A stretch of DNA of 64,000 bases, taken from the NCBI GenBank assembly GCA_016717145.1, contig JADKGD010000022.1:62001-126000 (forward strand), in the 5' to 3' direction. The notes beneath the pieces were generated by a model. It made no database searches, was not told the origin of the DNA, and saw nothing but the letters and a program-made list of their open reading frames with translations. Positions 35,237-45,900 of this stretch are shown in pieces. This DNA comes from Saprospiraceae bacterium. GTDB taxonomy: Bacteria; Bacteroidota; Bacteroidia; Chitinophagales; Saprospiraceae. The position numbers and the translations under genes are program-made. Within the stretch, counting starts at the first letter, position 1; the number at the start of each line of letters is the position of its first letter.

Positions 35237-37447
35237 TTATCTGATTCTGGAAAGCATTCCTGAATATTGTGTATTGTTCATGATGATCTGATATAGCATC
35301 AATCCATAGATGTCATGAGATATATCCAATGTTATATTATTGACACCTTTTGTCACCTGTCTATTGTATTGATTGATTTGTTGGCCATTACTATTGAATA
35401 ACTTAATCGAAATCATTTCGTCATTTGCTGCATTGACATCAAAGTTAAGCGCAGGACCAAACGGATTTGGATAAACCTTAATATGTTCAGTATTTTCAAA
35501 TTTCACCCGGTTTGTGACTCCAGCTTGAACACCTGAACCCGGGTCAATTGAAATATTTCCTTTTTTAATACCGACAAAGTCCACTGCCGCTTGTACCTTT
35601 GAAATAGAATCCAGCACCACTTCATAAGGAAGATTGCCCTTAAGAACATCATCAGGTTTTGCGAATGTTGCTTTTTTATTTAACAGATACCACTGGTGCA
35701 TTCCTGGCAATACCTGTCTTGCTCCCGTCACAAATTCCATCAGGATGTTTTGATCCCGAATGTCTATGATGCCATTTTCATCTATGTCTGATGCCAGATA
35801 TTGATAGTAGCTTGTAAATGTTACCTCACCCAATAGAAACTTTGTCAATAATTCAACATCTTTGCCATCTATTCCTTTTTTCACTTCATCGTTGTATTCA
35901 GCTGATACCAATATCGGCTTATCATGAATGGCTATACTATCAAACAGATAAGACCCAGTATTGTCTGTTTTTGCTGTTTTTTGTACAAACACGACAGTTG
36001 AATCCTTCTTTTCTTTTATCGTAAGAACTGTAATGTATCTGTATAATTTATAACCGGAAGCATTGATAAAAGAGTCCAGTTTTAATGTTTCAGTAGTATC
36101 AAATTTTGATGTATAGGTCACCATAGGGTTTTTATATTTTAAGGTGATCACCGAATTTTTTAAACCAAAGTCAGCAGCTGTCGAAACATTTCCTTTTAAG
36201 CTGTACACTGGTATAACAGGCACAACAGGTTTGGGATGACAGTCAGGAATATTGGCTCCATTATTCTGAATGGTGACTTTGACAATACAATACGATTGCG
36301 CTCCCTTGATATCAGTTACCCACATTTCAACATTATTTGTACCAATATCATCACAAGTAAATGTTCTGCTCGTCTTTGTTACATCTTTAGTAAAAGAAAA
36401 CTTTAACGGACCATAACCACAAAGTGATTTACTACCCTTATCAAAATCTTTTGCCCAAAGTTGCACCATACCATTATCTACTTTGCCATCATTATCAGTA
36501 TCTACACCCATAAGCGCGGTAATCAAACTTCCTATACAATATGGTGTGGGTTTATTAGCATTTTTAACTACAACATTTGTCACACAACTCTTCAATTTGT
36601 TACAACCATATTTTACGGTATAAGTAACTTTGGTTGTACCTATAGGATAGGTACCCGAAATGTTGTTACCTTTTGAAGTCGCATAAGGAGAGTTGTTTGT
36701 AATTTCAAAAATGCCACCACAAACGCTTGGATCAATCATCAAAGGTGTTGCAATAACATTTGCATCTTTACAATTAAAAGAATTTCCAGTAATCTCGGGT
36801 GCACAAACCAATTCCGGCGGTACTTTGCTGACAATAATCAGATACTGTACTTTGGTATAAATTCCATAACCACTTGTCGGGGTATAATTGCACCAGTCAA
36901 GTACTTTCCACGTACGCATGATTTTTTTACATTGGCTATTAACTGTAAATACCATATCACTGTATGATTTACCTAACATAGCACATTCACTGTCATTCCA
37001 GGTCGGGTAATTGTAAGGTGGTGCAAGGTGATATGGATTGGTGTCCGGATTACAACCTTCAAACTCGATGTCCTCAGGCCAAACTATATTCGGGCCACCA
37101 GTACCGGTTGAAGATACATAAATGGTCTGAGTGCAACTTCTCCATACCCAGTAATTGTCTTCGACCATCCAGGTCCTTGTTATATATCCGGTATTACAAC
37201 TATTCAGAAAATACTGAACAGTTGGCGTTCCCGCCGAATAAGTATAATTGCCATAGGTATAAGTGGCATTACCATAAATGGACAGGTTCCACAACTCGTC
37301 TGTACAACTCACGTACTGATTTGGAGGACAATTCAATGTCCATGTCCACATAGCTTTTTTGTTTGAGCAAAATCCAGCATTAAAAAGAAGCTCGTTAACG
37401 TCAGGACCAGTGTCAGGATGGTTAATTTGTTTTTGTTTGTTTTCATC
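35237..37447 (-). CDS. Large secreted protein with T9SS C-terminal sorting domain; signal peptide split off by a frameshift
   Basis: The main frame (35237-37354) gives about 700 residues with Cys-rich beta-sandwich repeats (C-T-D-E-L, V-C-A-P-E-I-T-G, V-V-V-K-N-A), a calcium-type D-T-D-N-D-G-K-V-D near 288, a dockerin-like D-I-D-E-N-G-I-I-D-I-R-D near 520, and a C-terminal type A sorting domain (V-Y-P-N-P-F-G then G-x-M-L-S-R-I-R). It lacks a signal peptide. One appears just upstream in another frame: ATG at 37447, M-K-T-N-K-N-K-L-T-I-L then a hydrophobic core ending D-F-A-Q-T-K. Adding one A to the run at 37355-37360 joins both. The protein would be exported by Sec and then T9SS. Confidence 0.8.
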   Translation of the reverse strand, partial: DENKQKQINHPDTGPDVNELLFNAGFCSNKKAMWTWTLNCPPNQYVSCTDELWNLSIYGNATYTYGNYTYSAGTPTVQYFLNSCNTGYITRTWMVEDNYWVWRSCTQTIYVSSTGTGGPNIVWPEDIEFEGCNPDTNPYHLAPPYNYPTWNDSECAMLGKSYSDMVFTVNSQCKKIMRTWKVLDWCNYTPTSGYGIYTKVQYLIIVSKVPPELVCAPEITGNSFNCKDANVIATPLMIDPSVCGGIFEITNNSPYATSKGNNISGTYPIGTTKVTYTVKYGCNKLKSCVTNVVVKNANKPTPYCIGSLITALMGVDTDNDGKVDNGMVQLWAKDFDKGSKSLCGYGPLKFSFTKDVTKTSRTFTCDDIGTNNVEMWVTDIKGAQSYCIVKVTIQNNGANIPDCHPKPVVPVIPVYSLKGNVSTAADFGLKNSVITLKYKNPMVTYTSKFDTTETLKLDSFINASGYKLYRYITVLTIKEKKDSTVVFVQKTAKTDNTGSYLFDSIAIHDKPILVSAEYNDEVKKGIDGKDVELLTKFLLGEVTFTSYYQYLASDIDENGIIDIRDQNILMEFVTGARQVLPGMHQWYLLNKKATFAKPDDVLKGNLPYEVVLDSISKVQAAVDFVGIKKGNISIDPGSGVQAGVTNRVKFENTEHIKVYPNPFGPALNFDVNAANDEMISIKLFNSNGQQINQYNRQVTKGVNNITLDISHDIYGLMLYQIIMNNTQYSGMLSRIR

Positions 37448-37792
37448 TTTGTAAGACTTTAGAAAATAGTTAATAATTAAAATTTATAATATATTACGAC
37501 AAAATTACATATGTTTTATATTGATTGTATATATTTTACGATAATTTTTATAAATTTGGGTGCATACCCTTAAATTTTTGGTTAATATTTTATCAATAGT
37601 TTACACATTATAATTATATTTAATATTACACGCAATGTCAAATATCCAATTGTCAATGATCTTTCTATTTTTTCGAAGACTTTTTGCTTAATTGAAAGCT
37701 GGTTCAAAAATATTTTAATTTTATTTTTTTGGTTTTTACAACCTTTTTCGTTTTCCATCGTCATTAACCTGAAAACGAAAAGCAACAACATT
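37448..37792. other. Divergent promoter region
   Basis: AT-rich spacer between the T9SS cargo gene and the sigma factor gene. TAATTTTG on the minus strand (37500-37507) can serve the cargo gene. I see no clear -7 motif close to the sigma factor and no further gene. Confidence 0.35.
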
Positions 37793-38344
37793 TTGAAAGT
37801 AGTTGATATTAATTGCGAATTGTACAAACTTATCGATCTTGTCATTATGCAAGACAGGCAGGCTCAAAAAGTATTGTATACAAGATATGCACCAAAATTA
37901 CTTAGTACCTGCCGTCAATATATTGTCGATGTTCAATTAGCGGAGGATGTAATGGTGACCAGTTTTATGAAAATATTTGTACATCTGTCAAAGTATGAAA
38001 ACAGGGGTAATTTTGAAGCCTGGATCCGCCGGATAGCTATTAATGAATGTATTTCATTTATCAGAGCGAATAAAAAGGTACGATATGTTGAAGAATGTGA
38101 CATAACTTCAGAGCATTCATCTGCTGACGGAGCTGTACATACAGAAGATATCCAGCAAATGATCGATAAGTTACCTTATGGCTGCAAGATGGTTTTTAAT
38201 CTTTTTGCAGTGGAAGGGTATAAACATATGGAGATTGCAAGCTTACTTAACATCACGGAAGGAACTTCCAAATCACAAATGGCATATGCCCGAAAATTGT
38301 TACAGCAAATGCTGAAAAATGATCATAAAATAAATCATGGATAA
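37793..38344 (+). CDS. ECF-type RNA polymerase sigma factor
   Basis: 183 residues, start TTG at 37793 because no ATG lies near. Region 2 is A-Q-K-V-L-Y-T-R-Y-A-P-K-L ... L-A-E-D-V-M-V-T-S-F-M-K-I-F near 20-60 with F-E-A-W-I-R-R-I-A-I-N-E near 75-86; region 4 is L-P-Y-G-C-K-M-V-F-N-L-F-A-V-E-G-Y-K-H-M-E-I-A near 125-148 with G-T-S-K-S-Q-M-A-Y-A-R near 160. The next gene, a single-span membrane protein, overlaps its end by 8 bases and is the likely anti-sigma factor. Confidence 0.9.
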   Translation: MKVVDINCELYKLIDLVIMQDRQAQKVLYTRYAPKLLSTCRQYIVDVQLAEDVMVTSFMKIFVHLSKYENRGNFEAWIRRIAINECISFIRANKKVRYVEECDITSEHSSADGAVHTEDIQQMIDKLPYGCKMVFNLFAVEGYKHMEIASLLNITEGTSKSQMAYARKLLQQMLKNDHKINHG

Positions 38345-39092
38345 TCAAGATATAGATAAAAAGATTAAAACGTTTTTTGAGCAAAGACAAATTCATCCGT
38401 CACAATCTTCCTGGGACAGAATAGATGGTATGTTATCTTTTGCAGAAGAGCCCCGCAAACCACGATCAATTACCATATATATGGCAGCGGCTTGTGTCGT
38501 GCTTGTTGGAATTCTGAGTTATTATCTTTTTGACAATAACCAGGAGAAGGTCCAAATTAATCAGTCACAAAATATGGCTGTAAATACTACTACACCAAAA
38601 GAAAAAATCGCGCAAATTAATCATGAAAGTGTTGTGTTAGCTAATTATACCAAACAACATAAGGAGAAGGAACGACTGGGCAAAAAAGATATTGGGCCCC
38701 AAAAACTTAACACTTTTACTTTGAAAACAAAAGAAATTAAAGAAGATATGGTTTTAGTAATGGATGATCGCCAACAAAACACAAAAATAGATGAAGGTGA
38801 TCAATCCAATGCTGTTTCATCTGATTTTTTAACTATTGACCCTCAAAATAATAAACAAAAAATTGACATTAATCCAAATTTTTTGTTGAGTTTGGCAGAG
38901 GCTAAAATCGCAGAGAAGAAGGCCGTGGATTTTCATAAAGAAATCAAAATGAAATATGGCATTACGCCTAAAACATTATTAGTAAAAGCAGAAGACCTGG
39001 CTGCTCAAACATTCATGTCTAAGGTCTGGCGTACCATTCAAGATAAATCGACACCAGTGTTTACAGCAGTGGCAAACAGGAATCAAAAATAA
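38337..39092 (+). CDS. Probable anti-sigma factor, single-pass membrane protein
   Basis: 251 residues: a cytosolic N-terminus (1-42, with K-T-F-F-E-Q-R and W-D-R-I-D-G-M-L), one transmembrane helix at about 44-65, and a periplasmic part rich in K, E, N and Q. No zinc motif (HxxxCxxC) is present. The 8-base overlap with the sigma factor gene and the topology argue for an anti-sigma factor; sequence alone does not prove it. A short motif, L-L-S-L-A-E-A-K-I-A-E, near the end is common in proteins of this setting in Bacteroidota (by memory). Confidence 0.7.
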   Translation: MDNQDIDKKIKTFFEQRQIHPSQSSWDRIDGMLSFAEEPRKPRSITIYMAAACVVLVGILSYYLFDNNQEKVQINQSQNMAVNTTTPKEKIAQINHESVVLANYTKQHKEKERLGKKDIGPQKLNTFTLKTKEIKEDMVLVMDDRQQNTKIDEGDQSNAVSSDFLTIDPQNNKQKIDINPNFLLSLAEAKIAEKKAVDFHKEIKMKYGITPKTLLVKAEDLAAQTFMSKVWRTIQDKSTPVFTAVANRNQK

Positions 39093-39182
39093 CAAATAAT
39101 AAACATGACATCGCAAGGGTATTATTGAATACACTAAGCAAAGCTATAAATAATTTTTTAATTAATATTTAAACCAATCAAA

Positions 39183-40376
39183 ATGAATAGATTAATGTAC
39201 ATTTTTATCCTTTTCGTTTATGTAATTCCTGTCAAGGCACAGTCCACATTTGAAAGAAAAGTTGAATCAATAAGCCATGAAATAGAAAAAGTAACAGAAG
39301 AAGAAACGGAAATCCTGAGTACTGAAGTAGAATCCATAAATGAAAAACTGGAAAAAAAGGAAATCACCTCTGTAGAAGCAGACAAACAAAAGAAAAGTGC
39401 GTCTGAAAAATGCGCCGCTAGAATTGAAACAAGAATCGCACCACTCGAAAATCAATTGAGAGACATAGTCAAAGAAAAAGTCCAATCCAGACAAATGGAA
39501 ACACCTGAACCAGCCGAGGCGCCTGAAGCAGCTGAAGTGCCAGAGGCGCCTGAAGCACCTGAGGCGGCTGAATATGATGAAAACTATGAAGAAGGTGACT
39601 CACACGACAAACAAAATGCCGACAATGAACAAAGACACGATAAAAGAAAAATAAAGCTGGATGATATTGATTGGGATGATTTGGACTTAAAATGGTCTTC
39701 AAGAAAAAATAAACATAAAAAAAGTGAGTCACGTACAACTACTCAATTCGTATTTGCCATAGGACTAAATAATATGTTGGAAGACGGTAAACTCTCATCC
39801 CTAGAAAACAATGGCATCAAAGGAAGTACGTCAAGGTTTTATGAATGGGGATTAACCTGGAAGACCAGATTGGCCAAAAATTCACCACTTTTACAATGTA
39901 AATATGGCTTATCATTTACTTACAACAATCTGAGACCTCAAAACAATCAGTATTATGTTAAGAACGGAAATCAGACCGTACTTACTGAACATCCGTTTAC
40001 TTTACAGGACGAACCATATTTCAGAATGATAAACATGGTTGTTCCGGTTCATCTGGAGTTTGATTTTTCCAAAAAAAGAGTACATGATGAAAAAGTTATC
40101 ATAAGGTCCCAAAAAGGTTTTAGACTAGGCATCGGGGGTTTTGCAGGCATAAATCTCAAAACAAAACAAGTGCTTTGTTACAAAGTCGATGGTTTGAGTA
40201 CAGAACAAACCACTAAAGGAAATTATAATAACAATAATTTTATTTATGGTCTGAGCGCGTATGTTGGATATAGAGATATCAGTTTCTATACCAAATACGA
40301 CCTCAATACCATGTTTACCAATAATACTGTTGATCAACATAATATATCGTTTGGTCTGAGATTTGATTTTAATTAG
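39183..40376 (+). CDS. Outer-membrane barrel with periplasmic coiled coil and acidic PEA repeat
   Basis: 397 residues. Signal peptide 1-20 (ends V-K-A-Q), charged coiled coil at about 23-100, a low-complexity PEA/AE repeat at 107-130, an acidic-then-basic linker (130-185), and a C-terminal strand-rich domain from 186 to the end (Q-F-V-F-A-I-G-L-N, final I-S-F-G-L-R-F-D-F-N), like an OMP barrel. It follows the sigma and anti-sigma genes by 90 bases and ends at a strong terminator, so the three likely form one envelope-stress unit. The exact function is unknown. Confidence 0.65.
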   Translation: MNRLMYIFILFVYVIPVKAQSTFERKVESISHEIEKVTEEETEILSTEVESINEKLEKKEITSVEADKQKKSASEKCAARIETRIAPLENQLRDIVKEKVQSRQMETPEPAEAPEAAEVPEAPEAPEAAEYDENYEEGDSHDKQNADNEQRHDKRKIKLDDIDWDDLDLKWSSRKNKHKKSESRTTTQFVFAIGLNNMLEDGKLSSLENNGIKGSTSRFYEWGLTWKTRLAKNSPLLQCKYGLSFTYNNLRPQNNQYYVKNGNQTVLTEHPFTLQDEPYFRMINMVVPVHLEFDFSKKRVHDEKVIIRSQKGFRLGIGGFAGINLKTKQVLCYKVDGLSTEQTTKGNYNNNNFIYGLSAYVGYRDISFYTKYDLNTMFTNNTVDQHNISFGLRFDFN

Positions 40377-40398
40377 AAGTTGTTTTTTAGTATACATT

Positions 40399-40432
40399 AC
40401 CGGTTGGTTTATAAAACCAACCGGTTTTTTTT
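40399..40432 (+). terminator. Intrinsic terminator of the ECF sigma operon
   Basis: Perfect inverted repeat ACCGGTTGGTTT (40399-40410) with AAACCAACCGGT (40414-40425), loop of three, followed by eight T. Confidence 0.9.
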
Positions 40433-40507
40433 GTTTCAATTTATCAGCATTCATTGTTGCATTCACAAAAATGTGCTACCTTAGTACATTAATCTGATAA
40501 TATTGCC

Positions 40508-41917
40508 ATGCATTTCAAAACCTTTGACAGCCACACATATATTCAAAGGAGACAAGTTCTAAAATCAACCTTTGGATCCGGTCTTATCTTGTTAATGGGT
40601 AACCACGAATCTCCTATAAATTTTCGGGATAACACTTATCGATTCAGACAAGACAGTACTTTTTTATATTATTTTGGACTAGATGTAGCTGGACTCGCAG
40701 CCATCATTGATATCGATAGCGGCAGTGAAAGAATATTTGGAACCGACCTGACCATTGACGATATCGTGTGGACCGGTCCATTACCTACACTGTCTGAAAT
40801 GGCCCATACAATTGGTGTGTACAAAACTTCGGCATATGGTAAAATAGAAATCATTCTGTCATCCGCCATTGCTTCAAACAGACCCATTCATTTTCTGCCT
40901 CCATATCGATATGATAATATGATAAGACTATCCGAATGGTTACATATTCCTATAAATAAGCTTGCCGACCATTCGTCTATTTCATTAATAAAATCAATTG
41001 TCAGGCAAAGGGCCATCAAAGAAGCCTGTGAAATAGATGAAATCCATAGGGCTGCAAATATTACAGCAAATATGCATGAAGCAGCAATGAATTTTGCCCT
41101 ACCGGGCATGAAAGAATATGAGCTTGTTTCGGTAGTACATCAGGAAGCGCTTAAAGGCGGAGGTGATCTTTCTTTTGCGACGATACTTACCGTAAATGGA
41201 GAGACTTTGCACAACCATTTTCATGGCAATACCATTAAGGAAGGCCAGATGATATTATGTGATGCAGGAGCAGAAACCAATATGCACTATGCCGGAGATA
41301 TGACATGTACTTTTCCTGTAGGCCGTACATTTACACAAAAACAGAAAGATATCTATGAGATCGTGTTGAACACCCACGAAGCTGCTGTCGGTAATTTAAA
41401 ACCCGGCATTACTTATAAAGAAATATACCTTAAGGCATGCGAAAATATATTTTCAGGGTTAAAAGACATAGGTATCACAAAAGGAAATCCTGCCGAAGCG
41501 GTTCATGAAGGTGCACATGCCATGTTTTTCCAATGCGGACTGGGCCATATGCTCGGGCTTGATGTACATGATATGGAAGACCTTGGAGAACAATATGTAG
41601 GATATTCTGATAAGATGGTTAAAAGTACTCAGTTTGGTATGAAGTCATTGAGACTTGGCCGCACTCTGGAAACCGGCTTTGTACTTACTGTGGAGCCAGG
41701 CATATATTTTATACCCACATTGATTGATATGTGGAGAAGTGAAGGCAAGTTTAAAGACTTTATTGATTATGAAAAACTTGACCAATACAGAGATTTTAGT
41801 GGCATACGTGTCGAAGAGGATTTTGTAATTACGAAGACAGGAAGTGCCCTACTTGGGCGATCATTGCCAAAGACTATAAGTGAGATAGAAGAAGTCAGAA
41901 GTAAAGTTTTTATGTGA
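40508..41917 (+). CDS. pepP: Xaa-Pro aminopeptidase (aminopeptidase P, M24 family)
   Basis: 469 residues, cytosolic. An AMP_N domain (1-165; F-R-Q-D-S-T-F-L-Y-Y-F-G near 44-55) precedes the pita-bread catalytic domain. The dimetal ligands are visible: D-A-G-A-E and Y-A-G-D-M-T near 250-268, H-M-L-G-L-D-V-H-D near 351-359, T-V-E-P-G-I-Y near 397 and R-V-E-E-D-F near 435. It removes the N-terminal residue of peptides with proline in the second position. It is a single gene, 131 bases after the sigma operon. Confidence 0.93.
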   Translation: MHFKTFDSHTYIQRRQVLKSTFGSGLILLMGNHESPINFRDNTYRFRQDSTFLYYFGLDVAGLAAIIDIDSGSERIFGTDLTIDDIVWTGPLPTLSEMAHTIGVYKTSAYGKIEIILSSAIASNRPIHFLPPYRYDNMIRLSEWLHIPINKLADHSSISLIKSIVRQRAIKEACEIDEIHRAANITANMHEAAMNFALPGMKEYELVSVVHQEALKGGGDLSFATILTVNGETLHNHFHGNTIKEGQMILCDAGAETNMHYAGDMTCTFPVGRTFTQKQKDIYEIVLNTHEAAVGNLKPGITYKEIYLKACENIFSGLKDIGITKGNPAEAVHEGAHAMFFQCGLGHMLGLDVHDMEDLGEQYVGYSDKMVKSTQFGMKSLRLGRTLETGFVLTVEPGIYFIPTLIDMWRSEGKFKDFIDYEKLDQYRDFSGIRVEEDFVITKTGSALLGRSLPKTISEIEEVRSKVFM

Positions 41918-41919
41918 TG

Positions 41920-41952
41920 TTTGTTGCAACAATTTTTATATACTTATCTTTG
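41920..41952 (+). promoter_or_regulatory. Bacteroidota-type promoter of dodA
   Basis: TTTG at 41920-41923 and TATCTTTG at 41945-41952, with a spacer of 21 bases, match the -33/-7 pair of Bacteroidota sigma-ABfr promoters. The dodA ATG is 29 bases downstream. Confidence 0.55.
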
Positions 41953-41980
41953 TTTATAGTTTGTATAAATTTTTTTCTAA

Positions 41981-42865
41981 ATGCGACGTAAAGATTTTAT
42001 AAAAGCACTTGGCGTATCAACATTAGCAGTTTCCATGGGAAGTTTGTCACAATTTAAACAATATACAGAAAGACTACCTTCAACTGAAAAAATGCCTATC
42101 CTTTTTTTAGGGCATGGCAGCCCGATGAATGCCATCGAAGAAAATGAATTTGTAACAGGATTCAGAAATATTTCAAAAAAACTACCAAAACCAACAGCGA
42201 TTATTTGTATTTCAGCACATTGGTTTACTCGAGGCACAAAAGTAACAGCTATGGAAATGCCGCCCACCATTCATGATTTTGGCGGTTTTCCTCAGGCATT
42301 ATTTGATGTCCAATATCCTGCGCACGGGAGTCCTGCACTGGCAAACCAGACCGCCAAAATACTTCAGCCAATACCAGTTGGGCTTGATCAGGACTGGGGA
42401 CTTGATCATGGCACATGGAGCGTGATCAAACACTTATACCCAAAGGCAGATATTCCGATTATACAATTGAGTATTGACTATACAAAAGAAGCTTCGTATC
42501 ATTTTGAATTAGCGGGACGATTGCAGTCTTTGAGAGAAAAAGGTGTCCTTATTATTGGGTCAGGAAACATCATACACAATCTTGGACTTGCTGATTTTGC
42601 AAATTTTGCAAAAGATAATTATGGATTTGATTGGGCAATTGAAGCACATTCGGATATAAATCAATGGATCTTTGAAGGTGATTTCAACTCCCTGATTCAG
42701 TATGATAAACAAAAAAATCTATTCAACTTGCTATACCTACTCCCGATCACTATCTCCCCCTAATATATGTATTGGGCTTAAAAAAGAAAGGGTGAAACTA
42801 CATCACTTTTTAATGACAAACTGGTTGCCGGTTCTCTGAGCATGACTTCTGTTTTTATCAGCTAG
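41981..42865 (+). CDS. ygiD: 4,5-DOPA dioxygenase-type extradiol dioxygenase (YgiD family), two frameshifts near the 3 prime end
   Basis: The main frame gives 260 residues with a Tat-like N-terminus (M-R-R-K-D-F-I-K), the metal ligands in G-H-G-S-P-M-N-A near 45-52, H-D-F-G-G-F-P near 93-99, and G-L-D-H-G-T-W-S near 138-145. After Y-D-K-Q the ORF ends early at TAA 42761-42763. The next frame continues with the family ending I-P-T-P-D-H-Y-L-P-L-I-Y-V-L-G, then a second shift at GGG 42790-42792 restores the first frame to F-N-D-K-L-V-A-G-S-L-S-M and a TAG at 42863-42865. The lesions are one A missing (42711-42717) and one G extra. Confidence 0.85.
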
Positions 42866-42911
42866 TCCATTACAAAATATAAAAGCTAATCCATTCTTCA
42901 AGCTATTGGAT

Positions 42912-45900
42912 TCAATCCTGTTTTATACTTACATTTTCAAGGATAGTAATATTACCTTTGTTTGTTATAGTAGTGCCAAGACCACCAGCGGTATTTGTAT
43001 CGTGGATGATAACATTTTTTAATGTCAGATTCCCACCGTTAAAGATACAACGGTTATTTGTGTTTGTTCCTGAATATAATTCAAGGTTTTCTAATGACAA
43101 AGAAGCAGGATCAGAAATTGAAAAAACAGGTCCATTTGTGAAGGCTTTTATTTTTATACTTTGTGTGGGTTGTGGTGACAATGTAAGATTTTTAGTTATG
43201 TCAATTTGTCCGGAAGTAAGGTTAATATATTGACCATTAATATTATTACTAAACAATATGGTAGTATTGTCTTCTGCACATTCACAAGCTTTCCTCAGAG
43301 AACCAAAACCACTGTCATTGGTGTTGGTTACCACATTTGTACATTGTGTTATACATATGGATACATTGGTATTCCATCCACTTCTGGTAACAGAACCATC
43401 ACTTAAAAACCTAAAAGTAAGACAGCCGGAAGCATGGGTTGATGTAAAAGTCCCTGGTATTGTGGTACCATAATATCCACCTGCCGGAAACCCACTTGAT
43501 GTAGCCGGATTGCCGCTTGAAAAAAGAGGATCCAATAATGAATTGCCATTGTATATATACACTGCATCATATAGGCTTTCAGTATTAAATGCCGTAAAAG
43601 TGATGCTTACATTATTGCCGGGTGAAACATTGGGACAAATAGTAGTAGTGATATCTTCATTGTCCAAATAGTTTGTGTTTGTTCCCCCACTATCCACAAA
43701 AGTATCTCCACAGCTCAGAGGCGTCTTGACTTTGATTGTTTTCCAAATTGAAAACCCAGAATTACAATTTGACCTTACATGAATATAATAAGTGGTGTTA
43801 TTGGTCAAGCCTGTTACATTGGCATTCAAATTGGTAGTGACTGTTCCTGAAGAAGGTGGCGTTGAACTTGTTGTAACTGCCCATTGATAGCCGGATGAGG
43901 GAATGGTTGGTGGTGCTTGCCAAAAAAACGAAATACTCTGATACGAAACAACGGCATCAAGATTAAAAGCGGCATCACAGGTACTGACGGGAATAAAAAG
44001 GTCAGATTTCCATAATCCACGTCCATAAGTTGCGGCATAAATTTTATCTTCAAGATAATTAATGTCCAATTCAAAAACCTCTACATTAGGAAGCCCATCT
44101 TTAAACAAAACCCAATCGGACAAATTGTTATTTATGTAGTAAATCCCTACGTCCATACCAATGTAAAGACTTTCAGCCAAATCATTATTATGCACTATAC
44201 AATTTGCCGGAAGGTTTGGAAGGGTGCCGCTGATATTACTCCAGGTGATACCTCCATTGAATGACTTGTAAACTTTGGCCCCTGCAGTGCGATTCTGTCT
44301 GGTAATCCAAATGGTGTTGGGATCGGTCGGATGTATGGCAAGCATAGAGATACCTGATCCCGGTAAGTTAATGTATGTCCAGGTCAGTCCTCCGTCAGTT
44401 GTTTTTGAAATAGCTGAGGATGTACCAACATATATATAATTTGAATTTGATGGAGCAACTTTCAAAATTGTTTTTGAACTTGTTCCTATAGCTGCCGTGG
44501 GGCCAATGATTGCCCAATTTGTGCCTTGATTGGTAGACTTATACAAATCCTGATATGCTGCATATATTATTGAAGGTGTAGTTGGATCCAATACAAACGG
44601 GGTTATCCAACTCCCATTACCTGTTTGCGGTCTTATGCCTGTCCAATTTGAGCCACCATTTGTAGATCGGCTTAATCCCCCATTTTGGGATTCACCATAC
44701 ATTATATTTGAATTAACGGGATTTATCAGACACTCCATACCATCACCACCTAAAACGTCTGACCAAACGTCAGAAGTGTTTTTCAATTTGGTTCCATTAT
44801 CCTGGAGTCCTGTGATAACCTTTGAGTCGGTCTGAGAAACACCCAATCGATACATCTGACTGATTATTAAACCATTGCTCTTATCCACCCATGTGAGACC
44901 ATTATCCGCTGTTTTGTAGACACCTCCATCATTTCCACTCCAAAGTGTCCCGCCTTGCCATTCCAGGGTATGTTTATCCGCATGGACTGTCTGTACAGGT
45001 GTAGTCGATTGTGTGGTAAAGGCGACACCGCTATCAATGGATTTAAACAATCCATTATACCCACTATTGGAAGAGTTGGATGAAAGCACATATAATACGC
45101 CTGAATTTGCTTGAGTTACAGCCAAAGATATTCGATTGCTTGAGGTGACAGTATATACAGCAGACCAGGTATCACCGTTATTTGAAGACTTCCATACCTG
45201 AGTTTGTGTAGATGCATAAAAAATATTTGTACCTGCACTAGGATTAGCTTCGATATCATAAAAATTGCCACTTTGTTCCTGAGTCCAGTTAACTCCAGAG
45301 TTGATGGTACGATATATGCCGTCATTTGATACAATTAAAAGTGCATTATTATCATCAGGATCAAACATTATTTTTCGGATCACTTTATTGTAAGACCCTG
45401 CCCAGTTGAGCCCTGTTGTGGTCCAGGATAGACCTCCATCTATAGATTTAAGTACACCGTTCGAGTATGTGTCCGAAGCATCGCCATCACCTGTAGCAAT
45501 ATACATAATATCCGGTGTGGATGGATGAATGGCAATACTTGAAACGCCTAAATTAACAAAGGCATCACTCATTGTTGACCAAGTGTTTCCGCCATCCGTT
45601 GATTTCCAAAGCCCACCACCAGGTGACCCTGCCCATATAATATTGGTATTTGAAGGGTGGAAAGCAATACCATTTATTCTTCCTATACCACCATATCCGC
45701 CCGTTGTAACAGTCGGACCCATACTGGTCCAATTGGCAGGCTGTCTGTTTTGATTGCTTTTGTGGTTCCTTTCATATTTTTTCCATTCTATGTCCATTTC
45801 TCCTGCAGCAGGGAAATGTCCATTTTTATCTACCCTGTTTATCCAATAATCTTCCCATCGTTTAAATGGTTTGTATCCTTGTCCTTTTTCTATGGTTCTG

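Noticed and set aside
37582..37845. 87-aa minus-strand frame overlapping the sigma factor start
   Set aside because: It runs through the divergent promoter region into the sigma factor gene and has no recognisable sequence features.
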